Below, in pieces: positions 8,078-15,515 of a DNA stretch of 15,515 nt. Each line of letters starts with the position of its first letter. Within the stretch, counting starts at the first letter, position 1. Under the pieces are notes generated by a model. It had not been told where the DNA came from, ran no database searches, and saw only the letters and a program-made list of their open reading frames with translations. The DNA comes from Alphaproteobacteria bacterium (GTDB lineage: Bacteria; Pseudomonadota; Alphaproteobacteria; CAISOG01), in NCBI GenBank assembly GCA_018883285.1, contig VEQJ01000005.1:1-15515 (forward strand). The letters are read 5' to 3'. The position numbers and the translations under genes are program-made.

Positions 8078-8096
8078 TATAGGCGCTTATCCTATA
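8078..8096. repeat. Short inverted repeat TATAGG-7-CCTATA
   Basis: Two perfect 6-base arms are separated by seven bases, just outside the first codon of the transposase remnant. It could be an operator-like site or part of the element's end. The arms are short enough to arise by chance. Confidence 0.25.
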
Positions 8097-8190
8097 AATG
8101 TTTTTTTAAAAGCCTTTAATTTGCATAAAAAGACTCCTCTGGTTTGGGTTTCAACGTCCCTTCCGTCAAGTCTTTTTTGCCGTAAAAAGC

Positions 8191-8245
8191 AAAAAACGGG
8201 TGAGGCAAGCGGTGATAAGTCTACGACTTACCAACACTTGCCTCA
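8191..8245 (-). terminator. Rho-independent terminator of guaB
   Basis: On the minus strand, 21-base arms at 8245-8225 and 8221-8201 pair through a 3-base loop, with two G-U wobbles and one mismatch. CCCG and a run of six T follow (8196-8191). The hairpin is clearly better on the minus strand, where the differences become wobbles. It begins about 57 bases after the guaB stop. Confidence 0.75.
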
Positions 8246-8302
8246 TCCACCACCACCATCACGTCTGACATCTATCTGAACTTGGACATCGGTTAGCTTG
8301 CC

Positions 8303-9763
8303 CTACCCCGCCCGATAGTTGGGGGCTTCTTTGGTGACCATGATGCCATGGACATGGCTTTCACGCATGCCGGCGGCGGTGATTTTCAGGAATTGGCAAT
8401 TTTTCTGCATGCTTGGAATATCGGGGTTGCCGGTATAGCCCATCGCCGCCCGCAATCCCCCCATCAGCTGATGCACCACGGCGGCAACGCTGCCCTTATG
8501 GGGCACGCGCCCCTCCACCCCTTCGGGCACCAATTTGTGCGCGGCCTCCTGATTGTTTTGGAAATAGCGGTCGGCCGACCCCTCCGCCATCGCTCCCAGG
8601 CTGCCCATACCGCGATAGGCCTTATAGCTGCGCCCCTCATACAAAAACAGCTCGCCAGGCGATTCATCGGTACCGGCCAGCAAGCTGCCGATCATCACGC
8701 AGTCCGCGCCTGCCGCAATGGCTTTGGCCAGATCGCCCGAATAGCGGATACCGCCATCCGCAATCACGGGAATGCCCGCCTTGTGCGCTACCTCCGCACA
8801 ATCGGCCACGGCGGTCAGTTGCGGCACGCCGACCCCTGCGACAATGCGGGTGGTGCAGATAGAGCCTGGGCCAATCCCCACCTTGACCGCATCGACACCT
8901 GCGTCGATTAGGGCTTTGGCCGCCTCAGCAGTAGCAATATTGCCCGCGATCAGCTGCACCTGGCTGGACAGGCGGCGCACCGCCCGCACTGTTTCCAACA
9001 CCCGGCTGGAGTGGCCATGGGCGGTATCGACGACGATCACATCAACCTCCGCCGCCAACAAAGCCGTGGCACGGGTTAGGGCGGTATCGCCGGTACCAAT
9101 GGCCGCCGCCGCCCGCAACCGACCTTTTTCATCCTTACAGGCCAATGGGTTGCTGACCGCCTTTTCGATATCTTTGACGGTAATCAACCCAACGCAATGC
9201 CGCTGATCATCGACCACCAACAGTTTTTCGATGCGGTGATGGTGCAACAGCCTTTTGGCCTCCTCCCGCGTGACCTTTTCATCAACGGTAATCAGGCTTT
9301 CTTTGGTCATCAGCTGCGATACAGGTTCGCTGGCATCTTCGGCAAAGCGCACATCACGATGGGTTAGAATGCCAACCAAGGTTTGATCGTTGCGGGCGAT
9401 AACGGGAATGCCCGAAATGCCATGTTGTTGCATCAAAATTTTGGCATCGGCCAAGGTTTGATCGGGGTAAATGGTAATCGGATTCACCACCATGCCCGAT
9501 TCAAATTTCTTCACCCGTCGCACCTCATCCGCCTGCGCACTGGCGCTCAGATTACGGTGCAGCACCGCCATACCGCCCAGCTGCGCCATCGCAATTGCCA
9601 TCGGTGCCTCACTGACCGTATCCATCGCCGCCGCGATTAAGGGGATGCCCAGCGGCAATTGGCGGCTCAATCGGCTTGCCAAACTAACATCTGCTGGCAA
9701 CACGTTGGAGGCGGCTGGCGCCAGCAGGACATCATCAAAGGTAAAGGCTTCGCGGAATTTCAT
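8303..9763 (-). CDS. guaB: Inosine-5'-monophosphate dehydrogenase
   Basis: GuaB oxidises IMP to XMP with NAD+, the committed step to guanine nucleotides. From the ATG at 9761-9763 the product is 486 residues, the usual length, and begins [20 protein letters not shown] as expected; AGGAG at 9775-9779 is a reasonable ribosome binding site with 11-base spacing. The (beta/alpha)8 barrel is interrupted by two CBS domains (about 93-141 and 152-203). The catalytic loop [11 protein letters not shown] places the nucleophile at Cys303. [18 protein letters not shown] and [13 protein letters not shown] bind the phosphate, and the flap [13 protein letters not shown] plus [10 protein letters not shown] complete the active site. 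It is transcribed alone, divergent from dxs, and ends at TAG with a terminator behind. The 219 bases between guaB and dxs hold no convincing promoter that I can single out. Nothing looks damaged. Confidence 0.97.
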   Translation of the reverse strand: MKFREAFTFDDVLLAPAASNVLPADVSLASRLSRQLPLGIPLIAAAMDTVSEAPMAIAMAQLGGMAVLHRNLSASAQADEVRRVKKFESGMVVNPITIYPDQTLADAKILMQQHGISGIPVIARNDQTLVGILTHRDVRFAEDASEPVSQLMTKESLITVDEKVTREEAKRLLHHHRIEKLLVVDDQRHCVGLITVKDIEKAVSNPLACKDEKGRLRAAAAIGTGDTALTRATALLAAEVDVIVVDTAHGHSSRVLETVRAVRRLSSQVQLIAGNIATAEAAKALIDAGVDAVKVGIGPGSICTTRIVAGVGVPQLTAVADCAEVAHKAGIPVIADGGIRYSGDLAKAIAAGADCVMIGSLLAGTDESPGELFLYEGRSYKAYRGMGSLGAMAEGSADRYFQNNQEAAHKLVPEGVEGRVPHKGSVAAVVHQLMGGLRAAMGYTGNPDIPSMQKNCQFLKITAAGMRESHVHGIMVTKEAPNYRAG

Positions 9764-9982
9764 CGGGGGGGGCGCTCCTGCATCGGGGTCTTTTGTTGCT
9801 TCTAGGAAAAAAGCCCTGCGGCCTTTCCCCTTATACCCCGTCATATCCCACGGAACCAGCCCGCCTGCAAGTGCCCCCTTGCGAATCAAGGCTAAGGCAT
9901 CGTCCAATTCGCTTCTACAACCCTATTTCCTTAAGCCATTTCGCCCCCCGCACTCTTGCCGCTGGCCACAAGCGGGGTTAGC

Positions 9983-11989
9983 ATGGCTGCCATGACCGCA
10001 CCGCTTCCACCAACCCCCTTGCTTGACGCCACGGCAACGCCCGCCGATCTGCGCCGCCTGTCTTTGCCGCAGTTGGAGCAGTTGGCGGGGGAGCTGCGCG
10101 CCGAAACCATCCGATTGGTCAGCCAGACTGGCGGCCATTTGGGTGCCAGCCTAGGGGTGGTGGAGCTGACGATTGCCCTGCACCATGTGTTCAACACCCC
10201 CGAAGACCGTCTGATTTGGGACGTTGGCCATCAGGCCTATCCGCACAAAATCCTTACAGGCCGCCGTGATGCCATGCGAAACTTGCGGCAGGCGGGCGGC
10301 GCCTCAGGCTTTACCAAACGCAGTGAGAGCGCGTTTGATCCGTTCGGCACCGCCCACAGCTCCACCTCTATCTCTGCCGCGCTGGGAATGGCGGTTGGCC
10401 GTGATTTGCAGGGCAGCCAGCGGCAGGTGATTGCGGTAATCGGCGATGGCGCCCTGTCGGCTGGCATGGCCTATGAAGCCCTCAACAACGCAGGGGTGGC
10501 AGCGGGCATTGCCGATGCTGCGGCATCTACCGATTCATCCGCCCCCCCTTCAGGTCGTCACCCCAGCCGCCTGCTGGTCATCCTTAACGACAACAGCATT
10601 TCGATTGACCCCGCGGTGGGGGCGGTGTCCAGCTATCTGGCGCGGCTGGTAACCTCCAGCCCGATGCGTGGTGCCCACGACTTGGCCAAGCAGCTGGTGC
10701 GCCGCCTACCCAATCCGTTGCGCAAATTGGCGGCTGAGGCCGAAGACCGCGTGGAAAAATTTCTCAGCGACGGCAATTTGTTTACCGCCCTCGGCTTTCA
10801 CTATCTCGGCCCCGTTGATGGTCACCGCCTGGATCAGCTGGTAACGATTTTAAGCAATCTGCGGGAACAGCCCTTTGACCGCCCCGTCCTGCTGCATGTC
10901 ATCACCCAAAAGGGTAAGGGCTATCCGCCCGCTGAGGCCGCTGCCGACAAATACCACGGCGTCACCCCCTTTGATGTCGCAACAGGGGTGCAGCAAAAGC
11001 CCAAACCCGCCGCGCCCAGCTATAGCCAGGTGTTTGGCGACACCCTGACCCAACTGGCCGCCGATGACCCGCGGCTGGTAGCCATTACCGCCGCCATGCC
11101 CAGCGGCACGGGGCTGACCCGCTTTGCCGCCCGCTATCCCACCCGCTGCTTTGACGTTGGCATCGCTGAGCAACATGCGGTGACCTTTGCCGCCGGCCTG
11201 GCCTGCGAAGGCTTTCGCCCCTTTGTGGCAATCTACTCAACCTTTCTGCAGCGCGCCTATGACCAGATTGTCCATGACGTTGCCTTGCAGAATTTGCCCG
11301 TGCGATTTTGCCTGGATCGGGCGGGCTTGGTCGGTGCGGACGGCGCCACCCATGCGGGCAGTTTCGACATCTCCTATCTCGGCTGCCTGCCCAATATGGT
11401 GCTGATGGCGCCCAGCGATGAGGCAGAGTTGGCGGCGATGCTAACCACCATGCAGCAGTATGACGCGGGGCCCAGCGCGATTCGCTATCCACGCGGCGCT
11501 GGTACGGGTGTTGCCCTGCCCGCCATCCCCCAACTCTTAGCGATTGGCCGCGGACAGGTGGTGCGTGAAGCAGCCGCCAGATCAGCCCCCACAAAAGCCG
11601 CTTTGCTGTGCTACGGCACCCGCCTGGCCGATTGCCTTAGCGCGGCAGAGGTTCTGGAGCAGCAGCATGGCATCGGGGTAACGGTGGCCGATGCCCGCTT
11701 CGCCAAACCGCTGGATGAAGACCTGTTGCAGCAGCTGTTGCAGCATCATCAGCTGTTGATCACGGTGGAGGAGGGTTCGCAGGGCGGATTCGGCGCCCTA
11801 GTGCTGCACACCGCCCACCAACGCGGCTGGCTGGATGCGGGCACGGGGGCGGCCACAGCGCCACGCCTGCGCACGCTGACCCTGCCCGACCGCTTTATCG
11901 ATCATGCCAGCCAGGCTGAACAGCTGGCTGAGGCTGGCTTGGATAGCGCCAGTATCGTTGCGGCGGTGCGCCAAGCGCTGAGTGATTAA
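9983..11989 (+). CDS. dxs: 1-deoxy-D-xylulose-5-phosphate synthase
   Basis: DXS condenses pyruvate and glyceraldehyde-3-phosphate using thiamine diphosphate, the first step of the MEP isoprenoid pathway, and also feeds thiamine and pyridoxal synthesis. From the ATG at 9983 the product is 668 residues, above the common 620-645. Recognisable blocks are [55 protein letters not shown], the ThDP motif GDGALSAG (from residue 154) to LNDNSISI (Asn202), and in the second half [17 protein letters not shown] and [20 protein letters not shown] (parts cited). Between the two halves of the ThDP motif lies an Ala/Ser/Pro-rich insertion of about 20 residues (10496-10567). A second ATG at 9992 is a possible start; an upstream TTG at 9956 is less likely. 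It is followed 42 bases later by tyrS, probably in one operon. Stop is TAA. Confidence 0.96.
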   Translation: MAAMTAPLPPTPLLDATATPADLRRLSLPQLEQLAGELRAETIRLVSQTGGHLGASLGVVELTIALHHVFNTPEDRLIWDVGHQAYPHKILTGRRDAMRNLRQAGGASGFTKRSESAFDPFGTAHSSTSISAALGMAVGRDLQGSQRQVIAVIGDGALSAGMAYEALNNAGVAAGIADAAASTDSSAPPSGRHPSRLLVILNDNSISIDPAVGAVSSYLARLVTSSPMRGAHDLAKQLVRRLPNPLRKLAAEAEDRVEKFLSDGNLFTALGFHYLGPVDGHRLDQLVTILSNLREQPFDRPVLLHVITQKGKGYPPAEAAADKYHGVTPFDVATGVQQKPKPAAPSYSQVFGDTLTQLAADDPRLVAITAAMPSGTGLTRFAARYPTRCFDVGIAEQHAVTFAAGLACEGFRPFVAIYSTFLQRAYDQIVHDVALQNLPVRFCLDRAGLVGADGATHAGSFDISYLGCLPNMVLMAPSDEAELAAMLTTMQQYDAGPSAIRYPRGAGTGVALPAIPQLLAIGRGQVVREAAARSAPTKAALLCYGTRLADCLSAAEVLEQQHGIGVTVADARFAKPLDEDLLQQLLQHHQLLITVEEGSQGGFGALVLHTAHQRGWLDAGTGAATAPRLRTLTLPDRFIDHASQAEQLAEAGLDSASIVAAVRQALSD

Positions 11990-12031
11990 GCACCGCTTGC
12001 TCAGCGTGGCAAAGTTTTGTTTACTAGCGGC

Positions 12032-13312
12032 ATGACCGATATCCCCCTTAAATCCGACCTGCTGCGCGAACTGCACGGGCGCGGCCTGATTTATCAGACC
12101 ACCGACCTGGCTGGGCTGGATGCCGCCCTGACCAGCGGGGTGGTGACGGGCTATATTGGCTTTGATGCCACCGCCAGCAGCCTGCAACTGGGTAATTTTT
12201 TGCAACTGATTCGCTTGCGCTGGCTGCAACGCTTTGGCCATCGCCCGATTGTCTTGCTGGGGGGCGGCACCACCAAAATCGGTGATCCGTCGGATAAGGA
12301 TGAGGCACGACCGCTGTTGGACACCGCCAGTATTCAGGCCAACATCGGCAAAATTTCTGAACAAACAGCACAATTGCTGCGGTTCGACGATTCGGCCGAC
12401 GGGGCGATTATGGTGGATAACGCCGATTGGTTGGATGGCATTGGCTATTTGGACTTTCTGCGCGATATCGGGCGGCATGTATCGGTAAACCGAATGTTAA
12501 CGCTGTAGGGCATCAAACGCCGCCTGGATCGTGAACAGAATCTTAGCTTTCTGGAGTTCAACTATCCCCTGTTGCAAGGCTATGATTTCGTTGAGCTTTA
12601 TCGCCGTTACGGTTGCCGCCTGCAAATGGGCGGATCCGACCAATGGGGCAATATCGTGATGGGGGTTGACCTGGCACGCCGCCTGGTGGGGCAGGAAGTT
12701 TTTGGCCAAACCTGCGCGCTGTTGACCACGGCCAGCGGGGCAAAATTCGGCAAGTCGGCGGGCAATGCTGTCTGGCTGGACGCCACCAAAACGCCCGTGT
12801 TCGATTTCTGGCAGTATTGGCGCAATGTTGAGGATAGCGATGTCGCCCGCTTCCTAAAAATCTTTACAGAACTGCCGCTGGCGGAGTTGCAGCGCTGGGA
12901 CAGCGTGCAGGGGGCGGAGTTGAATGAGGGCAAAAAGCTGCTAGCGACGGAGGTAACCGCGCTGGTTCATGGTCGTGATGCCGCCCTGCAGGCTGCCAGT
13001 GCCGCTCAGGCAGCCTATGCCGCTGGCCACGGGGGATCCGCGGCGGGCGGGATCGACAACCTGCCCACCCTACAAATTCCTCAAGGCGATCTGGCCACGG
13101 GTGTGTCGATTATCGACCTGATTATGCAAACGGGCACGGCCAACACCCGATCCGATGCCCGCCGCCTGATGGAACAGGGGGGTGTACGGCTGGGCGATGC
13201 GGTGATTAAGGATGTGAGCGCCACCCTGCCCGCCAATCTGTTCGCCGCCCCATCGGTTGAGGCGGTGCTAAGCCTTGGCAAAAAACGCCGCTTTCGCCTG
13301 GTGGCGGGATAG
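12032..13312 (+). pseudogene. tyrS: Tyrosyl-tRNA synthetase interrupted by an in-frame UAG
   Basis: TyrRS charges tRNA-Tyr. From the ATG at 12032 the frame reads a class I synthetase: GYIGFDATASSLQLGN, IVLLGGGTTKIGDPSDKDE, the tyrosine pocket GGSDQWGNIV, KFGKS (the KMSKS equivalent) and a C-terminal S4 RNA-binding domain (RSDARRLMEQGGVRLGDAVI). With 426 sense positions it has the normal length. However codon 159 (12506-12508) is TAG, inside the block NRMLTL*GIKRRLDREQ, where homologues have an ordinary residue, often acidic; the same frame continues intact to the true stop, also TAG, at 13310. In addition the first His of the HIGH motif (usually HVGN in this group) is Gln52, encoded CAA, and the usual Gly of GDPSGKDE is Asp. 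Two independent hits favour a real pseudogene with a second tyrS elsewhere, over a sequencing error; suppression of the UAG is the third option. Forty-two bases after dxs. Confidence 0.9.
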
Positions 13313-13354
13313 GATGACACATGAAATTTGAATACTTTAAATAGTGTAGTCATG

Positions 13355-13394
13355 AGGTGAAACTCCACGGGGCAAGCCCCGTGGAGTTTCACCT
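13355..13394. repeat. Perfect 40-nt palindrome between convergent tyrS and carboxypeptidase genes
   Basis: The arm AGGTGAAACTCCACGGGGC (13355-13373) is followed by AA and then by its exact reverse complement (13376-13394), a 19-bp stem with a 2-base loop. Neither side has a run of T on either strand, so it is not a standard rho-independent terminator, though it could still end both convergent transcripts. The flanks are AT-rich, so the GC-rich palindrome stands out. A mobile palindromic repeat (REP/MITE-like) is possible. Confidence 0.85.
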
Positions 13395-13450
13395 GTATAA
13401 CAACAAGGCAGCAAAATTCAAAGATAGATACAAGAATAAATACTCAGAAG

Positions 13451-14836
13451 CTACGCCTCGCTGCCGCGCACCGCTTTGCAGGAAATATCCTGTTGGCTAA
13501 GAATGCCGCAGGCATCAACGGCGTCGCTGCGATCCAAGCCGGTCAGGCGGACTTGGAACAATTTTACCCCATCGCGATTAATCTTGGCCACGACAGGCCG
13601 CTTACTGGGCGCCACTTGCCGCAAATGCTGGCTGGCCACCCGCAGGATTTTTTGGGCAGTGGTTTTGGTTTTGTAGGCACCGAGTTGGATAGCCCAGGAA
13701 TCTGATGCCTTGCTGCCCTTGCTGGCTTTGGCAACCTTAGCCTGTTTGGATACCCGCGCTGATGCCACGGTCGCAGGGGCGGCAGATTTTTCGGCGCGCA
13801 CGATTTTGGCATTGGCGTTCGTCGGGCGGTTGGCCGAGGAAATCACCACGGGTTGCCGCTGCACCGCGGGTTCAGCCTGCACCGCCCCATCGGCCTGATC
13901 CGCAACCGCCTGATAGCTGGCGGGCTGAGCCATCACACTGGCGGTAGCCGATGTGTCATCAACAGATTGCGCCACACGGGGCACCGATTGGCCAATGGTT
14001 GCCGCGGCAAAACCCTGATTCATCAGGCTGGCCATGCGGCGATCGCGGGCGGCCGCGCTCGACCCACCCATCACCACACCGACCAGCCGCACCCCGCCCC
14101 GCTTGGCTGAGGTCACGACATTAAAGCCCGACATTCTGACAAAGCCTGTCTTCATCCCATCCATGCCCGCATAGCTGGCCAGCAGGCGATTGTGGTTGGG
14201 ATAGGTGCGGCCACGAAAGGTAAAGCTGCGCGTGCTGAAATAGGGGTAGTATTGCGGAAAGTCGCGTTGCAACGCCAAACCCAACACCGCCTGATCACGG
14301 GCGGTCGTCACCTGTTGAACATCTGGCAAGCCCGAAGCATTGGTATAGCGTGTTCGCGTCATCCCCAACTGGCGCGCCTTTAGCGTCATCATCTGGGCAA
14401 AGCGTTCCTCACTGCCGCCCAAAGCCTCTGCCAGCACGCTGGCGGCATCATTGGCGGATCGGGTCACCAGCCCCAAAATGCAATCCTCAACCTTAATGGT
14501 CTGCCCCGCCCGCAACGCCAAATTGGTCGGGGCGCGGCTGGCCGCATGAGCCGACACGGGCAGGCTTTGTTGCAACCCCAACCGTCCCGCCCGCAAGGCG
14601 TCAAAGGTCAGGTACAGGGTCATCATCTTGGTCAGGCTGGCGGGGTGGCGCATTTCATCCACCCGATCCTGCATCAAAATTTGCCCGCTGTTGGCGTCCA
14701 CAATCATGGCCGCGCCCTTTGGGTTGCTGGCGGCCTGTTCGGCGCGCGGTTGACCACGGGCAAAGGCGGGTTCAGTGGTCAGCAGGGTGACCGCAAACAA
14801 CATAGCAAAACAGGGAAGCAACCGAGCGTAATACAA
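13451..14836 (-). CDS. D-alanyl-D-alanine carboxypeptidase (S11 penicillin-binding protein) with C-terminal SPOR domain
   Basis: A periplasmic DD-carboxypeptidase of the DacA/DacF type that trims the terminal D-Ala of peptidoglycan stem peptides. The active-site triad is complete: SLTK in HPASLTKMMT, SAN in TRSANDAAS, and KTG in DGMKTGF. A signal peptide (YYARLLPCFAMLFAVTLL, cleavage expected after PAFA) precedes the domain. After an Ala/Val-rich linker, the last 80 residues (SWAIQLGAYKTKTTAQKI onward) form a SPOR domain, which binds denuded glycan at the division septum. Three starts compete: TTG at 14834-14836 with GAGG eight bases upstream, placing the signal peptide at the N-terminus (chosen); ATG at 14894-14896 without a Shine-Dalgarno sequence; and GTG at 15002-15004 with GGAGG six bases upstream, overlapping the coaD stop but adding 56 residues before the signal peptide. 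A good promoter lies at 14940-14968. Stop is TAG. Confidence 0.92.
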   Translation of the reverse strand: MYYARLLPCFAMLFAVTLLTTEPAFARGQPRAEQAASNPKGAAMIVDANSGQILMQDRVDEMRHPASLTKMMTLYLTFDALRAGRLGLQQSLPVSAHAASRAPTNLALRAGQTIKVEDCILGLVTRSANDAASVLAEALGGSEERFAQMMTLKARQLGMTRTRYTNASGLPDVQQVTTARDQAVLGLALQRDFPQYYPYFSTRSFTFRGRTYPNHNRLLASYAGMDGMKTGFVRMSGFNVVTSAKRGGVRLVGVVMGGSSAAARDRRMASLMNQGFAAATIGQSVPRVAQSVDDTSATASVMAQPASYQAVADQADGAVQAEPAVQRQPVVISSANRPTNANAKIVRAEKSAAPATVASARVSKQAKVAKASKGSKASDSWAIQLGAYKTKTTAQKILRVASQHLRQVAPSKRPVVAKINRDGVKLFQVRLTGLDRSDAVDACGILSQQDISCKAVRGSEA

Positions 14837-14939
14837 AATGCTATCCTCAGTTTTTTGAGAAACGGAACGAAACGCAAGGCATAACCTGTGCCGCATGGCG
14901 GGCAACAGATTGGCTTTTACAACACGACTATCTTCATTG

Positions 14940-14968
14940 ATGTTATCACCACGCCGCCGCTTTGACAA
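14940..14968 (-). promoter_or_regulatory. Candidate sigma-70 promoter for the carboxypeptidase gene
   Basis: On the minus strand TTGTCA (14968-14963) and TAACAT (14945-14940) are separated by exactly 17 bases. Transcription would begin near 14933, giving a leader of about 37 bases to the ATG at 14896 or about 97 to the TTG at 14836. It argues that the gene can be expressed independently of coaD and against the GTG start at 15004. Confidence 0.5.
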
Positions 14969-14996
14969 CAAGCTCACAGCCGCCATTAACCATTTG

Positions 14997-15425
14997 TCAA
15001 CCACTGATTGCCTCCGTTAGGGGCGGCTTATCACCCTTTCCATAGCGCTGATGCAGGGCGCCCGCGACACAGGGCGGCACAAAACCATCAATATTGCCCC
15101 CCAGCTTGGCAATTTCCTTAACAAAACGCGATGAAATAAAGTGATAGCGGTCGGCGGCCATCAGGAAAATGGTTTCCACCTGTGAATCCAGGCGGGCATT
15201 CATCGCCGCCATCTGAAATTCATACTCAAAGTCCGATACCGCCCGTAGCCCGCGCACAATAGCGTTGGCGTGATGCGTGCGGGCAAAATTCACCAACAGC
15301 TGATCAAAACCCAGGACTTTGACGGGGCTGGCCAGCTTTTCGGCCTGCAACGCTTGCTCTACCAACGCCACCCGCTCCATCAGCGAAAACATCGGCCCCT
15401 TATCCTGATTGACCGCCACCGCCAC
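14997..15425 (-). CDS. coaD: Phosphopantetheine adenylyltransferase, N-terminus missing
   Basis: CoaD adds AMP to 4'-phosphopantetheine in the penultimate step of coenzyme A synthesis. The frame contains [33 protein letters not shown], the conserved [20 protein letters not shown] block, and [20 protein letters not shown], all in the right order for the family, and ends TGA. What is absent is the first 33 or so residues, including the PGxFDPxTxGH nucleotidyl-transfer motif, without which the enzyme cannot work. Upstream of 15425 this frame gives [10 protein letters not shown] back to a stop at 15474-15476, which is not CoaD; the DNA there instead encodes part of DnaJ in another frame. The GTG at 15423-15425 is therefore the point where homology begins, not a believable start. 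Either the gene is truncated or the contig is misjoined here. Confidence 0.85.
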   Translation of the reverse strand: MAVAVNQDKGPMFSLMERVALVEQALQAEKLASPVKVLGFDQLLVNFARTHHANAIVRGLRAVSDFEYEFQMAAMNARLDSQVETIFLMAADRYHFISSRFVKEIAKLGGNIDGFVPPCVAGALHQRYGKGDKPPLTEAISG

Positions 15426-15515
15426 AAGTGGGACAGGTCGAAGCCGATTGCATTCTACCCAAAATCGTATTGGTTACGCGCATCACTTGGCCTTGGCCGT
15501 TACAAGTCCCACAGG
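15412..15515 (-). other. dnaJ: Fragment of a dnaJ zinc-finger region, joined to coaD
   Basis: Read from the window edge on the minus strand, 33 codons give [19 protein letters not shown] followed by [16 protein letters not shown]. These are two CxxCxGxG zinc-binding repeats with the linker expected between repeats 2 and 3 of a DnaJ co-chaperone. The distance between the first cysteines of the repeats is 26 residues. In E. coli-type DnaJ it is 22; 26 is found in several other phyla, and the ILGRMQ-S-STCPTC style resembles Bacteroidota DnaJ as I remember it. The frame runs into coaD sequence and meets a TAA at 15400-15402. The fragment has neither start nor end and cannot be a functional gene here. 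Confidence 0.75.

Larger units (their letters stand above)
7660..8302. other. 643-base gap without an intact gene, between aroA and guaB
   Basis: The stretch contains the remains of a transposase N-terminus (7855-8075, minus), a small inverted repeat (8078-8096) and the guaB terminator (8191-8245). The part at 7660-7855 has open frames but low-complexity Pro/Ser-rich translations with no family resemblance, so I treat it as decayed sequence. On the minus strand around 8106-8136 an AGAGGAG is followed after seven bases by a six-codon frame (MQIKGF, stop); it could be the leader of the lost element, but it is too short to call. Confidence 0.6.

Noticed and set aside
8172..8196. Second hairpin TTTTTTGC/GCAAAAAA beside the guaB terminator
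   Set aside because: The arms are nearly all A/T and the loop is A-rich; it is better explained as the T-tract of the main terminator and a neighbouring T-run.
9764..9907. N-terminal extension of guaB to a TTG at 9905-9907
   Set aside because: IMPDH homologues start at [11 protein letters not shown], and an AGGAG precedes that ATG; the extra 48 residues have no family resemblance.
12506..12508. UAG recoded as a sense codon, explaining the internal stop in tyrS
   Set aside because: Several intact conserved genes in the window end at TAG at the expected C-terminus (rpsA followed at once by a terminator, guaB, ihfB, cmk), so UAG acts as a stop.
12572..13312. Separate gene starting at the TTG after the tyrS stop (split synthetase)
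   Set aside because: It is in the same frame as the upstream part, begins in mid-domain, and has no ribosome binding site; an interrupted gene is simpler.

Overview
The window reads as GC-rich chromosomal DNA from an alphaproteobacterium. The evidence is the minus-strand block aroA-cmk-rpsA-ihfB, which is the usual alphaproteobacterial order, together with a CoaD of the '[14 protein letters not shown]' type and TyrRS, DXS and IMPDH sequences of alphaproteobacterial character. I cannot fix the order. A decayed transposase start and two damaged core genes hint at an eroding, possibly host-associated genome, but this is inference.

Layout, left to right. Positions 1-681 (minus): an M23/LytM lipoprotein peptidase followed by the start of an unknown small gene. 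Positions 682-1214: a long gap that carries a cluster of DnaA-box-like sites. Positions 1215-3113 (plus): uvrC. Positions 3193-7659 (minus): aroA, cmk, rpsA, a terminator hairpin, then ihfB; aroA has a -1 frameshift near its 3' end. Positions 7660-8302: no intact gene; it holds the remains of a transposase N-terminus and the guaB terminator. Positions 8303-9763 (minus): guaB. Positions 9983-13312 (plus): dxs, then a tyrS that is interrupted by an in-frame UAG and has lost the first His of its HIGH motif. A perfect 40-nt palindrome (13355-13394) separates tyrS from the convergent gene for a SPOR-domain D-Ala-D-Ala carboxypeptidase. Last (minus) is a coaD that lacks its N-terminus.

The right-hand end is the strangest part. 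The 5' end of coaD does not continue into CoaD sequence. It runs into about 100 bases encoding two CxxCxGxG repeats of a DnaJ zinc-finger domain, in another frame, with a repeat spacing unlike the proteobacterial DnaJ I know. The two reading frames share a GGCGGTGGCGGTC stretch at the join. I read this as a chimeric junction, most likely an assembly artefact at a contig end.

Functionally the intact genes are housekeeping: DNA repair (uvrC), nucleoid and translation (ihfB, rpsA), nucleotide metabolism (cmk, guaB), isoprenoid precursors (dxs) and cell wall turnover (M23 lipoprotein, carboxypeptidase). I see no defence island, prophage, CRISPR array, tRNA or rRNA, and nothing that looks like a new multi-gene system. 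The items worth following up are the chimeric end, the two damaged essential genes, the insertion inside the DXS thiamine-diphosphate motif, the palindrome and the DnaA-box cluster.
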